Below are positions 61,015-64,000 of a stretch of DNA of 64,000 bases, in pieces (the first letter of the stretch is position 1; the number at the start of each line of letters is the position of its first letter). The stretch comes from Peptoclostridium acidaminophilum DSM 3953 (GTDB taxonomy: Bacteria > Bacillota > Clostridia > Peptostreptococcales > Peptostreptococcaceae): contig NZ_CP007452.1 in NCBI RefSeq assembly GCF_000597865.1, positions 186,001-250,000 on the forward strand, written 5' to 3'. A program made the position numbers and the translations under genes. Under the pieces are notes generated by a model that was not told the origin of the DNA, ran no database searches, and saw only the letters and a list, made by a program, of their open reading frames with translations.

Positions 61015-61100
61015 AATCCAAACGCATTCCAAAATATAATTGAAAAAATAGAAAACAAAAAATCCAAACGCATTCCAAAATATAATTGAAAAATAGAAAA
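61013..61100 (+). repeat. Tandem repeat after grdH (two units of about 41 bp)
   Basis: The unit starting AAATCCAAACGCATTCC and ending ATAGAAAA is present twice (61014-61055 and 61060-61100), differing by one A. The first copy starts at the grdH stop codon. Confidence 0.85.
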
Positions 61101-61153
61101 TATAAGTGAGCGGTAAAAGAGAACGGAAAAAGTGAAAAATGTACGGAAAGCTT

Positions 61154-61191
61154 TAATCAGGAGTGATTGCATGATGCATCACTCCTGATTA
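61154..61191. terminator. Inverted repeat between grdH and the BCCT gene
   Basis: TAATCAGGAGTGAT (61154-61167) pairs perfectly with ATCACTCCTGATTA (61178-61191) over 14 bp. There is no strong T run, so terminator function is likely but not certain. AT-rich sequence between here and the BCCT start contains TATAAT (61227-61232) with TTGTAT 15 bp ahead as a weak promoter candidate. Confidence 0.6.
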
Positions 61192-61354
61192 GGCAATAAT
61201 AAATATTGTATCTAAATAACCCCTTATATAATATACAATATAAACATGAGAAACTTATTAAAATGCAGAAAACATAGCAAATAATATGACGATAAGTTAA
61301 AAAAATAACTAAGTGTTAAAACTAACTTTGGCTAGCAAAAAAGGAGGAATTTAA

Positions 61355-62875
61355 TTGGTATCATTAAATAATGAAGCTCCCCAAGTGAAAAAGCCAGACA
61401 ACCAGGTGTATTATATATCAATGTTGATAGTTCTTGGAATAGTTGGATGGGGAATGATTTTCAAGGACAACTTTGCAACCTTTGCAAGCAACCTTCTTTC
61501 TTTTCTTTCAGAAACATTTGGATGGGCATATCTTATGTCCATGTTCGTGTTTGTAGTTTTTGCTGCAGGTCTTGCTTTTAGCAAATTTGGAAATGTAAAG
61601 CTTGGACCTGATGACTCAACGCCTGATTTCAGTACAAAATCGTGGTTTGCCATGCTCTTTGGCGCAGGTATGGGAATAGGCCTTGTTTTCTGGGGCGTCG
61701 CAGAGCCAATTTTTCATTATCTTGCACCGCTGGGGATAGAACCAGGCTCCAAGGAAGCTGTTGATTTTGCATTCAAGACATCATTCAAGCATTGGGGATT
61801 CCACCCATGGGCGAATTACAGTGTTATAGGACTGGCTCTTGCTTATATGCAATTCAGGAAGGGAAAGCCGGGCCTTATAAGCAGCATATTCATACCGATA
61901 TTTGGAGAGGAAAGAGTTCAAGGGCCAATAGGTAAAACGATAGATATATTAGCTGTATTTGCAACGGTTGCCGGAGTGGCAACTTCGCTTGGTATGGGAA
62001 CTCTTCAAATAGGAAGTGGAATCAGCTATATATTCGGCATAGAACAGACTAATATGATGAATATATTGATAATTGCTGTTGTTACAGTACTTTTCATATG
62101 GACTGCAGTAAGCGGAATAGATAAAGGAATTAAGATACTCGGAGATATTAACTTGGTTCTGGCGGGTACACTTCTTGTGGGAACATTCCTAATTGGGCCT
62201 AAGGTGGCTACAATGAATGCGTTTTCGAACGGCCTGGGACTATATCTAAACGATTTTCTGAAGGATTCACTCTCGATTAATGCATTTGGAGACAACAGCT
62301 GGCTTAAAAGCTGGACGGTATTTTACTGGGCGTGGTGGATTGCATGGGCTCCATTTGTTGGTTCGTTCATAGCGCGTATATCACGAGGTAGGACAATCAG
62401 AGAATTTGTGGGCGGAGTAATATTTGCGCCTGCAGTGGCATCTTTCGTATGGTTCGCAGTGTTTGGAGCTCTTGGAGTAGGACTTTCAGATAAGCTGGGT
62501 CTTGATGGTCTCAAGGCTGCAGTAGGTGCGCCTGAAACTGCATTGTTTGCAGTTATGCAACATTATAATTTGGGAACCCTGTTGTCTTTTGTTACGCTAT
62601 TGCTTCTATGCACCTTCTTTATAACATCTGCAAACTCGGCTACATTTGTACTCGGAATGTTTACATCTGAAGGAGATCTCAATCCCTCGAATCAAAAGAA
62701 AATAATATGGGGACTCTTCCAATCGCTTCTTGCAACGGCACTTCTTCTAGCTGGAGGACTTCAGTCGCTTCAGACAATATCTGTAGCAGCGGCTTTTCCA
62801 TTCATAGGAGTCATGCTTCTTGCGTGCGTATCACTTATAAAGGTGTTATTGGAGGATTCCAAGTCGACGAAATAA
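61355..62875 (+). CDS. grdT: BCCT-family betaine/choline/carnitine transporter
   Basis: A 506-residue membrane protein with 12 predicted helices. BCCT signature motifs are present: MLFGAGMGIGLVFWGVAEPIFHY and the tryptophan-rich TVFYWAWWIAWAPFVGSFIARISRGRT, which lines the trimethylammonium-binding box. It likely imports glycine betaine as substrate for the reductase upstream. TTG 61355 follows AAGGAGGAA. The gene stands 340 bp after grdH behind an inverted repeat, so it may have its own promoter. Name grdT by position and memory of the Eubacterium acidaminophilum locus. Confidence 0.87.
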   Translation: MVSLNNEAPQVKKPDNQVYYISMLIVLGIVGWGMIFKDNFATFASNLLSFLSETFGWAYLMSMFVFVVFAAGLAFSKFGNVKLGPDDSTPDFSTKSWFAMLFGAGMGIGLVFWGVAEPIFHYLAPLGIEPGSKEAVDFAFKTSFKHWGFHPWANYSVIGLALAYMQFRKGKPGLISSIFIPIFGEERVQGPIGKTIDILAVFATVAGVATSLGMGTLQIGSGISYIFGIEQTNMMNILIIAVVTVLFIWTAVSGIDKGIKILGDINLVLAGTLLVGTFLIGPKVATMNAFSNGLGLYLNDFLKDSLSINAFGDNSWLKSWTVFYWAWWIAWAPFVGSFIARISRGRTIREFVGGVIFAPAVASFVWFAVFGALGVGLSDKLGLDGLKAAVGAPETALFAVMQHYNLGTLLSFVTLLLLCTFFITSANSATFVLGMFTSEGDLNPSNQKKIIWGLFQSLLATALLLAGGLQSLQTISVAAAFPFIGVMLLACVSLIKVLLEDSKSTK

Positions 62876-62894
62876 ATTAAGGGCAGCTATATAA

Positions 62895-62946
62895 CAAGCC
62901 AGGAGCTGATGGTGCAGTATATGTGTCTGTCACTGTTTCTGGCTTG
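62895..62946 (+). terminator. Inverted repeat after the BCCT gene
   Basis: CAAGCCAG (62895-62902) pairs with CTGGCTTG (62939-62946), extended by AT pairs, with a 36-nt loop. There is no T run, so it is only a weak terminator candidate. Confidence 0.4.
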
Positions 62947-62950
62947 TATA

Positions 62951-62979
62951 TTGACAACAATTGTTAAAATATAAATAAT
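62951..62979 (+). promoter_or_regulatory. Candidate promoter of trxB
   Basis: TTGACA (62951-62956), 17 bp, AATAAT (62974-62979), with palindrome AACAATTGTT (62956-62965) inside the spacer. It would give a leader of over 200 nt. A second TTGACA at 63142-63147 has TATAAA only 6 bp away and is not convincing. Confidence 0.45.
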
Positions 62980-63208
62980 GTTTCAAACTTGTGTGTTCGA
63001 GTATAAATATAGAGTGGATTATATGATAAATTTATGCGAAGAAGCGTGTTCATTAAAAAAGATAATTGTGACGTTTTTTTCAATTGAAAAGTATTCAACT
63101 ATAAGCAATATTTTGATATATTTTAATATGATGATATTTATTTGACATTGTGTTATAAAATCACACCATGCATGAATAAAAATGCATAAATGAACAGGAG
63201 GGGTTTAA

Positions 63209-64000
63209 ATGGAAAATGTATACGATTTGGCCATAATAGGTTCAGGTCCTGCAGGGCTGGCAGCAGCTCTATACGGAGCCAGAGCCAAGATGAAGACAAT
63301 CATGATTGAAGGTCAGAAAGTCGGAGGACAAATAGTAATAACTCACGAGGTTGCAAACTACCCAGGCTCAGTAAGAGAAGCTACGGGTCCATCACTTATA
63401 GAGAGAATGGAAGAGCAGGCTAACGAGTTCGGTGCCGAGAAGGTAATGGACAAGATAGTAGACGTTGACCTTGACGGCAAGATAAAAGTAATAAAAGGCG
63501 AAAAAGCCGAGTACAAGGCAAAATCAGTAATACTTGCAACAGGAGCGGCTCCAAGACTTGCAGGCTGCCCTGGAGAGCAGGAGCTTACAGGCAAGGGAGT
63601 ATCATACTGCGCAACTTGCGACGCTGACTTCTTCGAGGACATGGAAGTTTTCGTAGTAGGCGGAGGAGACACTGCTGTTGAAGAGGCTATGTACCTTGCG
63701 AAGTTTGCAAGAAAGGTTACAATAGTTCACAGAAGAGACGAGCTAAGAGCTGCCAAGTCTATACAGGAGAAGGCATTCAAGAATCCTAAGCTAGACTTCA
63801 TGTGGAACTCTGCAATAGAAGAAATAAAGGGAGACGGCATAGTTGAATCTGCAGTATTCAAGAACCTTGTTACTGGAGAGACTACAGAGTACTTTGCAAA
63901 CGAAGAAGACGGCACATTCGGAATATTCGTATTCATAGGCTACATACCAAAGAGCGACGTATTCAAGGGCAAGATAACGCTTGACGATGCAGGATATATA
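63209..64000 (+). CDS. trxB: Thioredoxin reductase (runs off the window)
   Basis: The first 264 residues are present and the frame is open to the last base. FAD-binding site LAIIGSGPAGLAAALYGAR, redox-active SYCATCDADFF (CxxC), NADPH-binding VVGGGDTAVEEAMYLAKFA and the NADPH-selective VHRRDELRA are visible. It passes electrons from NADPH to thioredoxin; in clostridia trxB/trxA are tied to glycine reductase, whose protein A is reduced by thioredoxin. GGAGGGG precedes ATG 63209. Position next to the betaine reductase genes supports that role. The 3' end, and likely trxA, lie outside the window. Confidence 0.93.
   Translation, partial: MENVYDLAIIGSGPAGLAAALYGARAKMKTIMIEGQKVGGQIVITHEVANYPGSVREATGPSLIERMEEQANEFGAEKVMDKIVDVDLDGKIKVIKGEKAEYKAKSVILATGAAPRLAGCPGEQELTGKGVSYCATCDADFFEDMEVFVVGGGDTAVEEAMYLAKFARKVTIVHRRDELRAAKSIQEKAFKNPKLDFMWNSAIEEIKGDGIVESAVFKNLVTGETTEYFANEEDGTFGIFVFIGYIPKSDVFKGKITLDDAGYI

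Noticed and set aside
63142-63159. TTGACA followed by TATAAA as trxB promoter
   Set aside because: The spacer is only 6 bp, far from the usual 16-18 bp.

Overview
The window looks like a low-to-mid GC, strictly anaerobic, amino-acid-fermenting member of the Clostridia (Peptostreptococcaceae type). The best guess is Peptoclostridium (formerly Eubacterium) acidaminophilum or a close relative. The argument rests on the right end. A TetR-type regulator diverges from a GrdE-like proprotein, a GrdB-like selenoprotein with an in-frame UGA, a BCCT betaine-type transporter and a thioredoxin reductase. This matches, as I remember it, the betaine reductase locus of that species (ldc, grdR, grdI, grdH, grdT). 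I could not run a database search.

Left part, 1-20.5 kb. A housekeeping neighbourhood known from Firmicutes (prsA, spoVB, mazG, HU, S4 protein RqcP/YabO, divIC, ppx) is split between spoVB and mazG by about 12 kb of rRNA and tRNA genes. The order is 16S, tRNA-Ala, 23S, 5S, 22 tRNAs, then a second 16S, tRNA-Ala, 23S, 5S. The two 4.8-kb 16S-23S blocks are almost identical at a fixed offset of 7,103 bp. The two strong promoters in front of the first block are not repeated before the second, but a consensus promoter lies between the first 23S and its 5S. Next come an SdpR/SdpI-like autorepressor and immunity pair and a PLP-dependent decarboxylase. The sporulation genes usually interleaved here (spoVT, yabP, yabQ) are missing.

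Middle part, 20.5-33.4 kb. Two insertion sequences sit close together. An IS256-family element (1,468 bp, 8-bp target duplication) cuts off the last codons of a small acidic protein. An IS1182-type element (1,698 bp, 7-bp duplication) sits in the loop of what was the terminator of a PHP-domain gene. A lipid kinase, a MacAB/HlyD-like ABC export operon, a CHAD protein, a HisJ-like PHP phosphatase and a DMT permease follow.

33.4-54.5 kb. This stretch holds signalling and repair genes: a GAF/PP2C (SpoIIE-type) phosphatase, a polar amino acid ABC importer, two paralogous HD-GYP proteins, a lipoprotein, a Fur/PerR regulator next to a flavodiiron protein, a degenerate receiver/GGDEF-like protein, small unknown proteins, addB-addA, a histidine kinase/response regulator pair, dUTPase, and a c-di-GMP-I (GEMM) riboswitch in front of a 109-residue orphan gene. 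The HD-GYP proteins, pseudo-GGDEF protein and GEMM RNA together point to cyclic-di-GMP control.

54.5-64 kb. PlsC acyltransferase, an unknown protein, a second PLP decarboxylase, then the betaine/glycine-type reductase locus with its UGA/SECIS, the transporter, and the start of a thioredoxin reductase that presumably feeds electrons to the reductase.
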